Shown here: positions 44,380-55,914 of the stretch, one piece after another | Layout: each line of letters opens with the position of its first letter | Numbering within the stretch: the stretch's first letter is position 1 | Source of the DNA: Paraescarpia echinospica | Lineage: Eukaryota > Annelida > Polychaeta > Sabellida > Siboglinidae | DNA: 64,000 nt | Assembly (NCBI GenBank): GCA_020002185.1 | Contig: CM034534.1 | Location: 32,408,049-32,472,048, forward strand | Direction: 5' to 3' | Notes under the pieces: model-generated | The model's input: the letters and a program-made list of their open reading frames with translations, nothing else | Told to the model about the DNA's origin: nothing | Databases searched by the model: none | Translations under genes and position numbers: made by a program

Positions 44380-45480
44380 AATAATGTTATGGTACTATGA
44401 TAATCTTTACGGAGTGGCTATTCATCCGGATACAGTCGAACAGCCTGGTGGACTATTTGACCGGGTACGGATGAATTGCATAGGGCACAACATAGGCTAG
44501 TTGTCCAAACAAAGTCTTTGTGCATTTCATCTATTATAGATGAGATACAGGAAGACTTTTTCTGGACAAATAGCCTATGTCACACCTGACGGTAATCGTC
44601 CGTATCTATCAGGAGCAGATTGGGTCATACAACTGCTATGATGACTGAGTGGCTAAGGCGTTGCACTTGAAATCCAATGGTGTCTTCCCATGCCGGTTCA
44701 AATCCTGCTCACAGCGAATTATTTTACATGATATATGTCATCCTACGTATGTCTTGTGCAACGTTGATCAAATTTAGCATGGTGGCTACATCATTTTTGG
44801 AATCCTCGGCAGACAATCGCTGTTAAAATTGCATCGAGCATAATAGATAGCTTTATACAAATAATACATAGACAGTTATGTCTTGTGCAACATTGATCAA
44901 ATTTAGCTTGGTGTATGACAAGGATTTGAACAACCGAGATGAATGCGGTGGCGATTGGTCATGTGTTTGGGGATTTTGAAACTTTTTCTGAAGTTGTTAC
45001 CAATTTTAAACAGAGAAACTCTACACAGTTTTATGACACTTGACAAACAAGTGCACAGTTACATTGGATTGCATAAGAGATAACGAAACATTTTCGTTTT
45101 TTGTAAGCAACCCACGGAATCCTTCAAAATAACATACACCTGCAATCAAATATGTCCAAAGCATTTGAATCAAGACTGATTTAGATGCTCTGATATGTCA
45201 TAGAATGTTCACAAGCAGTGTTTCGTGCAAGTTTGTCAAAGATAATCCATGTTTACATAAAAACCTTTTATTTATATGGTCAAACAGCACATATAAGCTG
45301 GCATAGCATATTTATCCAGTTAAATAGCATATTTGCAATCATGAGCTATCTGTTTGTATCTGGCCAAATAGCGCCTTAGATGGTAGAGTGCTATCCAACC
45401 ATATCCGGTCAAATAGCGTACAACCTATAGCCATAGGCGATCCTCATCATGGACTATTTGACTAATTTGTCACATTAACT
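44380..45480. mobile_element. Possible foldback element with GTCAAATAG motifs, upstream of WDR6
   Basis: ggactatttgaccgggta near 44450 is mirrored by tccggtcaaatagcgta near 45405-45421, and further variants (ggccaaatagcg, ggacaaatagcc) lie at both sides. The ends look like motif arrays, as in the 3.3 kb and 5.0 kb MITEs, but boundaries are unclear. The region also holds a tRNA-like segment and a direct repeat (gtcttgtgcaac.ttgatcaa at 44751 and 44879). Confidence 0.4.
44635..44716 (+). tRNA. tRNA-Ser(TGA)-like sequence, probably a pseudogene
   Basis: It resembles eukaryotic tRNA-Ser: gagtggctaaggcgttgcac, TTGAAATCCAATGG with anticodon TGA, then ccggttcaaatcctgc. The acceptor stem GCTATGA/TCACAGC pairs with one A-C mismatch. 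Single mismatches also occur in the anticodon stem and T stem, and the D stem is poor. It is more likely a decayed gene or SINE head than a working tRNA. Confidence 0.45.
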
Positions 45481-46228
45481 TTAAGATTATTAAGTTTTTT
45501 CCCTCATTATGAATCAAATTTTTCATGACGTCTTAATTCCACTGGCACTAGTCAAGTGACTGGTGGGATACGAGAGATATCAACGTCGACAGCTGGTTCT
45601 ACACTAGACTACACTACTACACTGTCTAAAGACTACATGTCTACATTACACTAGTCACTACACTTTCTTGTGTCTACAGTGAAAACACTTTCAAGAGAAA
45701 AAGCGTTATTTTCTCTATCAAAGAAGATGAACTAGGCAATAATTTACTTAACTGATGTAAATAACAACATTATTATACGTAAAGTCTGAGACTGAGAAGT
45801 TAGATTCTAACTTAGATCGAGGCTAGTTATACACGTTTCGCCACTTTCGCCATTTTCGGCAATGCTATCTGTGTGAGCGATATTACAACACGTCCCCGTA
45901 AAAAAATCGTGGGTTTCATATTTTCGGGATTCTGTAAATCTACATTATTTATTTCTCTTAATGTTGTAAGTGCGTTCATTTATTTTTACGAAATAGCATC
46001 CAGTGTCTAAAGAATAATTAAAATTAATTTCCTCGAAAACGTGCTGTCAGATTTGTTTACCATCCAAAACATTCGCTAGGCGGCACTGCAAATCTACTTT
46101 CTCGGTATTCTCACTAGATGGCGAGCCCGTTTCAACTTTTTGTGTTATGCATCTAGAATTGTTAAGACAAACTAAACATTTGCAATTTCATTCGACACAT
46201 TTAAAGTATGTAGGTATAAAGTATTAAG
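45481..46228. other. Upstream of WDR6; possible promoter region
   Basis: No coding signal. The block 45830-46140 has a less AT-rich composition with gtttcgccactttcgccatt and could hold the WDR6 promoter and non-coding first exon, but no motif settles this. Confidence 0.3.
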
Positions 46229-46535
46229 GCGGCGCGCGATAGTGTTGTGGTTAGCACATCCGCCTGACATGCCGGCGCCCCGAGTTCAATACCCGGACCG
46301 GGCAGGTATGGTATATTTGGTATAAAAACCTGGCTCTCAACATTGGGGACTGTGTATCCTTCGTGAATCGGAGATCACGTTAATGTCGGTCCCCTCTCAA
46401 TTTGGGACGTAAAAGAACCACTGAGGACGACAAGCACCCTGGCAGTGACCACCCTCAGTGCCAGCATAGAAAGGTCGGCTTGGCGATAATGTTCTGAAAA
46501 AGGCTGGCTAGTTGAATGAGACCTCATAAAATCAT
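46229..46535 (+). mobile_element. tRNA-derived SINE
   Basis: The head reads gcgatagtgttgtggttagc acatccgcc, then a B-box-like gagttcaatacccgg. The body runs through ggggactgtgtatcc, acgttaatgtcggtcccctc and ttggcgataatgttctg. The reverse copy at 31318-31602 has the same head and body, so it is a dispersed family. Confidence 0.75.
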
Positions 46536-46979
46536 AACATTGTAACCACAATATATACAGACTATCAGTTAATAGAACGTTGCCGAGTGTTGGAAACAGC
46601 TAGGAAACTAGGAAAATGTGATTTACTCAGAATGTGGTCTCAAACATTCTACTGTCTAAATGAAAACTCCCATATCCTGGAGGCTGACATTTTGCGGAGG
46701 CGCGTCATCAATTCCTTCAGAATTTTTAAAGGGATTCTTTGTAAGCTAATCTTCATTGAAGTTATACTGTGTCAAAACGTGATATTTTCCCATAAGTATT
46801 TTCTCTACTACTTATGTCTTGCATGTTTATTTGGGTGTTATCTGCGAAAAAAGCCAGTAAACAATTGTGTTATGCTAATCATGTTGCCACGTGGATGATT
46901 AACTTTGCAGCCCGAGTATAATGAATATTCATGCACGCGCAGTGAAACACACAGAGACTGGTGACGTCACACACGCATA

Positions 46980-47017
46980 CAGACAGATAGACACACACAC
47001 ACATGCGCCCGCGCGCG

Positions 47018-47051
<34 letters not shown>

Positions 47052-47052
47052 G
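46980..47052. repeat. (CG)n(CA)n microsatellite
   Basis: cacacacac, then gcgcgcgcgcgcgc, then cacacac. It expands the left arm compared with the right arm, which has no such tract between the CRE-like site and the ATG. Confidence 0.9.
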
Positions 47053-47057
47053 TCAAC

Positions 47058-47072
47058 ATGTCAGATTCCGAG
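47058..47072 (+). other. Possible first coding exon (ATG plus four codons, then donor gtgagt)
   Basis: ATGTCAGATTCCGAG (MSDSE) is followed by a perfect donor gtgagt. The right arm has the same arrangement on the other strand at 52715-52729 (MLDSE then gtgagt). TGACGTCA lies about 95 bp upstream here and about 20 bp upstream there. If spliced to the tgtag acceptor at 47167, an open frame of about 100 codons follows in the left arm, but it is not preserved in the right arm. The product is unknown. Confidence 0.35.
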
Positions 47073-48769
47073 GTGAGTTGATTCAATCAATGGTATTGTA
47101 AATAAGCAATTTGTAGACAGATGTATATACATTTTTTATTTGACAGCTTTTTTTTTTATAAATGTAGGAAGCGTATATGCGTTGTTTATTTATTCTGCTT
47201 CCCAATGCCGTCAGCCGAGTAACGTTTCGAATAAGTAGAGTTATAAGTTATAACGTCCGTCGACGGCTGCAGTCGGTGCCAGCTGGGGCTGGGTCTGTTG
47301 AGCCTCTACTACAGCGGTATTTAACCTTTTCTGCCAAACTCGAGAAAAGGAAAGAAAAGAATATAAATCATAGTCGCATAATTACGATAGCATTAGGTAT
47401 GGCCTGGCTCCGTATAACAAGCAATACATTACAGATGAAAATATCTGTGTATGGTTGAAGTTGCATGTTTTTGATAAACTCTGATCGAGCTGGCCGCACA
47501 GGTAGAGCACACCACAGGTCATCAGTGTGAGTTCCAATATATTTCGTTTCTTGGTTTTAATGTTGATCCTTGCAGAAATGCCGCTCATCCACAGCAATAC
47601 TGTGGGATGAGAAATATTAGAGCTCAGTCAGACCGAGTTGGGAATTCACCACCAGCTTGTTGTCAGAAAGTTACCACGTCATAATTCTGAATGTTTTCTT
47701 TCGGCGTGCTATCTTTTTCTATGATGACTTCTTAAATGTTACCATTTCTGCAACTAAAACGGTCTTATCCTTAAGTGACCTCGCTCATCTCAGACATTCC
47801 GTGTTTATGGTTGTGGCCTAAAGTGAAATTTAGTTGGTTTGTCTTCCTCGTTCCTCGCCAATGAGGATCCTCGATTTTTCAGATATATATGGCTTGATGA
47901 GATCCTGTCCGACTGTAAGGGACTTCTTACTTCCATTATAAGACGTTCTTAACTTCTGGTGCATCATTCCTCGATATATCTCCAATGTAACATGCTACAA
48001 GAGCGATGTCATGATTAATAATTAATTACTGAAATATCCACACCGAAATATAAAAATGTGAGACTCGTACGTTCACAGACTGTTTCTAATGCTACAGCTA
48101 TGATTGTTAGTAAACCTGGCTGGCATGTCATCATTCAATGTAAAAGTTTTAGGTTTGTTAAAAAGTACACAATACCGTGTTGCCACGGAATTTTGCGATG
48201 CACGAATTTTGGTCACCAGCAGATCTGCACTCTAGTATACATGAGTGTTTATTCATGATTATCTTTTAAAAATATAATAATAGATCAGATCAAGTGACGC
48301 TGCTTCATGTGAATAGCACATTTGATATTAATAGTATTTGTGGTGTTACTACTGATTTAGTATAACACGTAAAAATACACGAATACTAGACAAAGAAAGA
48401 AGACATGTATAGATAGAAAATGGCTGTATTCAACGAAGTCCCGGATGTAGAGGTAGGAGCGCGATAGCATAACACTACATCTTCCTTTCGAGTCCTTTAA
48501 GGATACGAAGACAAGTCTACTCTATCTAATGATATGTGGTAGACAACCACCTATCACAAACACGTCTCAAGGGGTTATTCTGCCCTTTAGTGAGACGTGC
48601 CCCTGACTGATCTAAAGTTCACAGATCGAGTCTCTGTGGTAGAACGGATGTCCGCCCCGGAGAAGTGCGCATCACGCTTGGTGAAGCCTGTCTCGGCTGC
48701 GATGCCGAACGTTGCTGTCTCTCGTGTGAAGACGAACGTGGCCGCGTCTCGTCGTCGTTCGTGCTCGAT

Positions 48770-50145
48770 TCAGCGGTCTCCGTAGACGCTCGCTCGGCAC
48801 ATACGGGTTGTTCGTTCGGCGTCGGCACAAGATGCCGCCGATTTATATGCAGACAAGATGTCGGCGTCTGAACCAGGCACGAGCGAGGTGAGCCTGCCTG
48901 GCCTACCACTGTACCCCTCGTTCTCGTGTCCTGCACCCACACTGGATCGCCGACGTGTAGGGGAGCCAGAGATCGCGCACGGTGATGACGATCGTACGCC
49001 TCGGTCTGTCGTCGTTTTAGACTCGCTCGTCGTTCTTGTAGCTGTCTCGATTCCTACCAGCGAGGTTGCAGTGTCGACGCTAACACTCGAAGTACGTAGC
49101 TGCCTACCCATCAGCAGCTCTGCTGGCGAATAGCCGCATTCAAGTGCTGTTGTACGATACGCCAACAAGGCGCCGTACGGATCCGTTGACTTTCGCAGTA
49201 AGTTCTTTACCGTCTGAACCGCGCGTTCTGACTTTCCGTTACTCTGCGGGAAACGTGGGCTGCTGGTAATGTGTACAAACACTGTTCTCTCCGCGAAACG
49301 CGCAAACTCGTGTACCGCATACTGCGGGCCGTTATCAGAAACAATCGTCTCCGGGACGTCATGCCGAGCGAAAATTGACCGCAGGTGTAGAATCACACCA
49401 GACGCGCCCGTGTCGTCTAGCCTCGCTTCTCGACAAAACTCGAGTAATAGTCAACCACAACTAGATATGTCGCCTTCTTAAAATAAAACATGTCGGTGCC
49501 GACGTTCTGCCAATGTCGCAGATTCGGGTCTGACGCAATCATCGGCTCGACTGTTTTGCTATGCTCCATCGCACACGTAGTACAGTTTTTGATAAGCTCC
49601 TCAAGTTGCCTGCTGAGTCCGGGCCACCAGACCGATGACTGAGCCCGCGAGCGACACTTGACCACACCTTGTTGGCCCTCGTGTAGCTTGTCTAACATAG
49701 TCAACCGCATCGACGCCGGTATGACTAGCCGTACCCCTTTCAGTTGCAGACCGTGTTGAATTGTTAGTTCACTCTGGACTTGCAAATACGGTCGCAAAGA
49801 CGATTGCAATGATGTATGGCTTGGCCAACCCTCTAGACAATATCGCATCACCTGGCGACACATCTCGTCGTCTTGCTGTCTAGCCCTAATCTCGGCCAGA
49901 CGCGTCTCGGTAGCCGGTATCTCACTCACCACCAGGCTCGCCTGCGCTGATACTTCGTCTGTGAATCGCGACTCCGCCACCGTCAGTGGTCGCACCATTG
50001 GAGCGCGCGACAACGCATATGCAGTGTAGAGGTTCTTGCTGGGCACATGACTGATCGTGTACGCGTACCGCATCAGTCGCATACGAAATCGCTGTATGCG
50101 TGGTGAGAGTTCATCTAGATTCTTCTTGGTGCTAAGAAATGACAC
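48770..50145 (-). pseudogene. gypsy integrase segment
   Basis: An HHCC-type zinc region (LHEGQQGVVKCRSRAQ, then NCTTCAMEH) and the first catalytic Asp in NVGTDMFYF lie in 50145-49417. After a frame break near 49410, the second part reads SDNGPQYAVHEFARFAE and PQSNGKSERAVQTVKNLL, the D and E of the DDE core. A Ser/Thr/Arg-rich C-terminus follows to about 48770. Confidence 0.87.
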
Positions 50146-50787
50146 CAGAGGTCATTGGCGGTCTCGACATGGAACTGCATTCCATAGATGTAGTCCGTAA
50201 ATCTCTCAAGAGCCCACGTAGTCGCCAGAGCCTCCTTCTCAATCTGTGAGTAGCGTTGTTCCGTTGGCGTCATCGCCCTCGACGCGTACGCCACGGGTCT
50301 CATCGCGCTATCGTCACTCTGCAGTAGCACCGCCCCCAGACCAAATGATGACGCATCTGCGGACACTGTCGTCGCTCTATGTGGGTCGTACAGAGCCAGC
50401 ACTGGAGTGTTGCTCAGGTCTGTCTTCACGGCATCAAACGCTCGCTGTTGCCTCTCACCCCATGTCCACAGATTCTCTTTCATAAGTAGATCACGTAGTG
50501 GCTGAGATGTAGTCGACAAATTGGCAGAAAACTTGCCTAGCTGGTTAGCCATACCCAGAAAGCGTCGAATGTCGCTCACGTTGCTCTATGATGGCTCGCA
50601 CCTTCGCAGGATCCTCCACGACCCCGTCAGCCGACACAATGTGACTAAGATACGAGATGCTCGACTTAGCAAAGTCGCACTTATCAAAGTCACACAGTTG
50701 TCCTCGAGACGACAGAAGACAGCCCTCACACTCGCGTCGTGCTCTTCTACCGAACTGCCGAAGATGATGAAGTCGTCCATCAAACAT
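50115..50787 (-). pseudogene. gypsy reverse-transcriptase end and RNase H segment
   Basis: CDFDKCDFAKSSISYLSHIV and RRFLGMANQLGKF are the connection region, split by a frame change near 50580. RNase H follows: TVSADASSFGLGAVLLQ and YSQIEKEALATTWALERFTD, with the catalytic D, E and D/A positions present as far as can be judged. The frame breaks near 50140. Confidence 0.85.
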
Positions 50788-50799
50788 AGAACACCAGGT

Positions 50800-51946
50800 A
50801 AATAATCGAGAATACCACTCATACGCTTCTGGTAGTACTCAGGAGCCGAAGTGATTCCGAAAGGCAGCCTCTTGAAGCAATATCTTCCAAAAGGAGTAAT
50901 GAATGTCGTCATTTCTTGCGAAGACTGGGCTAGAGGGATCTGCCAGAAGCCTGAGTTGGCGTCCAACTTAGTGAAGACCTTCGCGCCCGCCAGCCTACCG
51001 AGTGTCTGATCGACTGAAGGAAGGTCGTGTTTCTCCCTCCTTACGCTCTCGTTCCACTTCGTTAGGTCGACACAAATGCGAACTGTGTGTGTCTCCCTCT
51101 GCCCATCAACGTCCGAAGAAGGGAGAGCCTTCGGTTTCGTCACCACAACCATGCCAGCACACCAGTCCGTCGGGCTTTCGATCGAACGGATGACGTCAAG
51201 ATTTTCCATAATCTGAAGTTCCTTCCTGACGACCCCAAGCAACGGCATCGAGACTCGTCTCGGTGTAGTCAACGCGAACGGCTTCGCGTCAGACCGTAGT
51301 TTGATTTCGTACTCGCCATTCATCTTCCCTAGGCCTCCAAATAGCTTCGGGTTGTCGCGTATGTAGACGTCTGCTGCATCGACCGAGTCAACAGCAACAC
51401 GTCTGACAAGATCAAGAGACTCGCACACTCTCCGACTGAGCAGTGACCTCGTCTGGCCACTGCCGACGTATACGTCTTCGTGAATGACCACACCGTTTCG
51501 TGACAGCTTGCCACAGAACTTGCCCATGGTTTGTAGGACGCCGTCGTTCGCGCCTACAAGTGTTCTAGTCGACCCGTCGAGTCGCGGACTACCTGCTTTC
51601 GTGCAGTCGTTAGCAGAGATCACAGTAACGTCGGCCCCAGTGTCCAACTTGAACCAAACGTTTGTGCGAAGGCGAGTGTCCAATGCCTCAAAAACAATGG
51701 TGGACGTCCACGGCTGGTCGTCGCCCTTCGTCACTTCGCCGAGAAAAGGGAGCTCTCAGCGTGCTTAGTGACTACGTCTACATATCTCGCTGACCTGCAT
51801 ACAGCCCCAAAATGTCCGACTTTCTTACACTTGAGGGTACACTGACTTCTGATGAGCCGGACATCTCCCACAACAGCACACATTTCCAGGTTTGTACGAC
51901 TTCCTCGTTCGCACAAAGTCAACATTGCCGCCTGTCTTCGCCGCAA
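50800..51946 (-). pseudogene. gypsy zinc knuckle, protease and reverse transcriptase segment
   Basis: A frame at 51946-51731 has the knuckle-like CKKVGHFGAVCRS. After a frame change, the protease site WFKLDTGADVTVIS follows, then reverse transcriptase: MPLLGVVRKELQIMENLDVI, LDANSGFWQIPLAQ, FGRYCFKRLPFGITSAPEYY and the active site CLMDDFIIFG, where the family usually has (Y/V)xDD. The frame breaks again near 50790-50800. Confidence 0.88.
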
Positions 51947-52004
51947 AGTTGTTCCTCAACAGAGCCTGCTCTTTCTTTGCAGCCTCGTTCTGGCGATTTA
52001 AAAA

Positions 52005-53012
52005 AATATATTCATGGATAGAAACTTATGTATATTAGAGTGCAGATCTGCTGGTGTCCAAAATTCGTGCATCGCAAAATTCCGTGGCAACATGGTATTG
52101 TGTACTTTTAACAAACCTAAAACTGTTGCCAGCCAGGTTTACTAACAATCGCAGCTGTAGCATCAGAAACAGTCTGTTAATGTACGAATAATATTTTCAT
52201 GTTTCGGTTCAAATAAGTGGGGGAAACGGGGACTTTTCAAAAACGGCTGACTGTAATTTGGAAAGGCAAGACCCGTAGACACACACTGACACAGTCTCAG
52301 ACCCAATCCGAAATATGCCCCCAAGTCCCGTATTTAGCCTTTGGCGAATAAATCCACGACCAGGTTAGTCCTCTTGCTATTGTTGCATATACTGATATTT
52401 TATTGTGCATTTTCGTTCACTGCATGTCAAATACTGGGCAGTGCAGTTTTTACTAACTAGAAAGGCGAGACCTTGCTGCTTGCCTAGTTGTAAAGGCTCG
52501 ACTGACCCAGTCACAGCTGACACCGACTGCAGTCGTCGGCGTTGGCGGATGTTATAATTCTACTTAATCGAAACGTTACTCGGCTGACGGCATTGGGAAA
52601 CAGGATAAATAAACAATGCACACGCTTCCTACACTTATAACAAAACAGCTGTCAATATACATATATATGTCTACAAATTGCTTATTTACAATGCCATTGC
52701 TTGAATCGACTCACCTCGGAATCTAACATGTCGACTGAGTGTGTGACGTCAGTGGTCTTTGCGTGGTTCACTGCGCATGCATGAATATTCATTATACTCG
52801 GGCGGCATAATTAATCATCCACGTGGCAGCATGCTCACAATTATTCGCGTAAACACAGTTGTTTATCGGCTTTTTGTACAGGCAGATAACACCAAAATTA
52901 TGCATAAACATGCAAGGCATAAGTAGCAGAGAAAGTACTTATGGGAAATTATTACGTTTTCATACAGTATATCTCGAATGTATATTAGCTTATACAGAAT
53001 CGCTTTAAAAGT
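52005..53012. repeat. Right arm of the large inverted repeat
   Basis: Inverted partner of 46722-48260. It contains tgacgtca near 52745-52755, catgaatattcattatactcg near 52780, and, read on the minus strand, ATG-TTA-GAT-TCC-GAG before gtgagt at 52729-52715. The outer boundary lies near 53012 where similarity stops; LINE sequence follows from about 53040. Confidence 0.85.
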
Positions 53013-53039
53013 ACCGCGTGTCTCTAAACTGGTTCAACT

Positions 53040-53700
53040 ACTATAGTACTGTGTGTCTCGAACTGGTTGAAATATAACACATGTACTTTGGTGCACAACC
53101 TGTAGTCTTTCCATACAGAAGACCTCCCTTTCTTCCTATTCTATCTTTTCTAAACATTACATATCCTGTCAGTCCCAATTCAGCATCTGATATATCAGTG
53201 GTGGTCCAGGATTCGGTTATACATATTATATGAGGGTCAATATCTTCTACCATAATGTTTAGTTCATTTCTTTTGTTTACTATACTCCTTGCATTTAAAC
53301 AAACACATTTATATCCAGCTTCAGAAGAGTTTTCCAGACTGTTATTTGCTGATTTATTTGTGCTGTCTTTATCTATGCCTCCATTTTCAGGCTTTTCTGT
53401 GAGTCCCCCATGCGAATCTAGTTTAAATAGATGCAACCTGTCCCACTCTCAACAGATCGCAGCAGGTTCTCTGAGAAAACTGCTGCCCCCTTCCCACTAA
53501 GATGGAGGCCATCTCTCATGTACATATCTTCCCTCCCAACAAAGTATCCCCATAAATATGTGAATCCCACCCCCTCTTCTTCACACATCTGCTCAACTAG
53601 TGCGTTGATCGCCATCCTCTTGCAGTTTCTATACGTTGCCCCCCTTCCTCCCATTACTGGCAACATTCCTATGACTGTATAACTGATAAATATATATATA
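53040..53700 (-). pseudogene. LINE 5' fragment: SGNH-like domain end and start of AP-endonuclease
   Basis: On the minus strand a frame at 53666-53418 has NCKRMAINALVEQMCEEEG and MRDGLHLSGKGAAVFSENLL, the end of the SGNH-esterase-like domain found in some LINE proteins. An overlapping frame at 53436-53041 has CVCLNARSIVNKRNELNIMV and IICITESWTTTDI, the AP-endonuclease start. The fragment ends shortly after GRKGGLLYGK, before most of the catalytic core, at the right inverted arm. Confidence 0.82.
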
Positions 53701-54040
53701 TAATATAATCACATACAACTATAATGTGATTAGAGCTGTCGTCATCTCAGGAAGTGCGTTGATATTTTGGTCGAAGTAACAACGAAATTCGGTACATCCA
53801 TCGTACAGCGATCGTTACGTAGACGCGCGGCGTTGGAGGACGAGTACGTGATCGATGTTGAGGACCCAGCAAATCGGTGTCTACTAAACAGTGTGAGTGT
53901 GAAACAAGGAATAACGGCAATTTTGCCGCCGAAGTCATCACGCTCGAACACTTGTGTGCATCCAGGCGCAGAGGTGAGACTCTTGCCTTTACACTCGACC
54001 AATGGGCAAGACAACGCGATCGGCATCGCTCCTCGAGGAC
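53701..54040. other. Sequence between the LINE fragment and the Harbinger pair
   Basis: GC-richer than its neighbours, with ORFs on both strands and no recognisable family. On the plus strand, a short frame opening with ATG at 54002 (MGKTTRSASLLED) reaches the Harbinger insertion point and continues in the same frame on the other side at 62920. Confidence 0.35.
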
Positions 54041-55914
54041 TAATGCTGCGTTCCAATCACCTCGTGAAGTCGTATTCACCACTCGTGATCACCACCACGC
54101 CCACCAGCAGCGCGTTCCAGTGATTGCACGTAGTGCGCATGCGCAGGTATTGTTGATATTAGTTACATTTTGTACGAGATAGTTGACCAAAATAAACATG
54201 GACATTTTTTAACGTTGTTGTGCAGTAGCCTGTGCATACTATGTCCACATCTTTACAAAGATGAAATACGCTACGGCTATTATTAACGAAATCGAATGGT
54301 AGCGCAAGAGAACGAGGTATGAAACATTTATTATTGAACAAACTGTAATATCGCCCGCTTACATGTTCTTACGCCGTCATTGACGTTGCGCGTCTTCTTT
54401 TTTCTTCAGACGCTTCATTTACAATGCAACCATTACCCACATTAGCGAAATTATAAACTGTAAATGTAATTAGTCTACGCATGGCGTGAGCCCTTACTTA
54501 AACATTATTTTATGTGACATTTTGAAGAAAAACACACACTGCATTACTGCCTGCATATTAACTACTATCCATTATTTACCTAATCCTAATTATGTTATGC
54601 GACAACCTAATTCCAAGGCAGAGCTACAACTGTATATTTTACTGTCATATTACTATTATCCCTAATTAGAACTCATATTAGTATATATTATAATTGCAGT
54701 AAGTTTTACATGGGTGTTAATAAAATTAACACTGAATTGCACAGGATACAAAACATATATGTTAATATCAGATTCATTTGATTTACCTTGATAATAAATT
54801 TAATGTTGCCCTTTACAAATGTATTACTTGTGTTACTACAATTTGAATTATTAATTTAAGTGTGTAAATCCTTTTTTCAGAAGATTGTTTGCTCTACGTC
54901 TACGAGAAGACCGGCATCCTGTGATGGTTGTGAAGACGGTTCATTCTGACCTGTTACTTGTGATGGATGAACACACCTTCAGCAGACATGTGTCTCAACA
55001 ATGCCTAGTTCAAACGCTTTGTGAACTTTCTTCTCGAAACTGACCACGACATACCCGTTGAATATGGAGGAATGCCGTGAATACCCATTGAGAAGAAAGC
55101 TCTGGTATTCTTGTGGTACATGGCAAACACAAGCACTTTGCAAAATTTTGGATTAATTTAACATCTAACAGAGCACAGCACATCGAATAATAGCAAAGAT
55201 ACTACAGGACATTCCCCACTTTTCATATCAGCACATTCTTTACCCGAACAGTATTCATAAACAACACAGCACAAACATATTTTCATCTTGTGGTATCTCA
55301 AAAACCATTGGTGCAACAGGTGGATGCCGCATCAGAATTTCTCGTCTGCAACGCCATGGCGATGACTATATTAACCAAAAGGGTTATTATTCTGTTCTTC
55401 TACAAGGTATATTTGATGAAAGTCCCAAATTCATTGATGTGTTTGTTGGTCCCCCAGGTAGAGTACACGATGCAAAACGTTTCATGTGTCACCCATTTAC
55501 AGTGCCAGACAGCATCGCCTGGGAGATAAATGGATAACTCCTTGGCGACAGTACATATATTTATCATGATTTTCCTTGCATTGTTACACAGCTCAGATCA
55601 GACCTGGGGCCGAGTACATTTTTATGAGTACAAGTACGAGTACTTTGATGATGGATGAGTACGAGTACATTGCTAAAAGCTGAGTACGAGTACAAGTACG
55701 AGTACATTCTCATGAGTACGAGTACATTAAAAAAATATAAATAATAACGTATTTTAAAATTATTAATTAATCTAATTTATATAACTCAGCACAAGTGAAT
55801 ATGTAATGGCAGTTGATAAATTTGTTATGAGGAAAACTAAAAAACCTCTATTTCATCAACAATGAAATTAACTTCATTGGCATTCATTTCAGTGGCATCC
55901 TATGATCTTATCAT

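Larger units (their letters stand above)
46722..48260. repeat. Left arm of a large inverted repeat around a retroelement
   Basis: It matches the right arm (52005-53012) in reverse: outer blocks such as cccataagtattttctct, ctacttatgtcttgcatgtt, gccacgtggatgattaa and cgagtataatgaatattcat; middle blocks such as caatgccgtcagccgagtaa; inner blocks such as gtagtaaacctggctgg-type text and ctgcactcta. The left arm is about 500 bp longer because 47330-48050 has little or no match. It contains a CRE-like TGACGTCA and the ATG-donor segment listed separately. Confidence 0.85.
48270..52004 (-). mobile_element. Ty3/gypsy retrotransposon, truncated and frameshifted
   Basis: On the minus strand, in order: a zinc-knuckle remnant, aspartic protease, reverse transcriptase, RNase H and integrase, the order of Ty3/gypsy elements. 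Almost all of gag is missing and the 5' end stops where the right inverted arm starts. No pair of direct LTRs is visible; the flanks are inverted to each other. A lone 3' LTR might begin with TGTGATAG at 48558 (minus), but this is not certain. At least four frame breaks make it inactive. Confidence 0.88.

Noticed and set aside
48375..48558. Lone 3' LTR of the gypsy element starting TGTGATAG on the minus strand
   Set aside because: No second copy to compare, and the purine tract next to it is weak; mentioned only as a possibility.
49269..49481. Plus-strand ORFs over 48.6-51.8 kb
   Set aside because: Shadows of the minus-strand gypsy polyprotein, which has clear protease, reverse transcriptase, RNase H and integrase motifs.
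48060..52190. LTRs of the gypsy element formed by 48060-48260 and 52005-52190
   Set aside because: The two segments are inverted relative to each other; LTRs must be direct repeats. They are parts of the inverted arms.
53767..54123. 118-codon plus-strand ORF and two overlapping minus-strand ORFs
   Set aside because: No family recognised, open on both strands in a GC-richer stretch, and it runs into the Harbinger end; not called as a gene.
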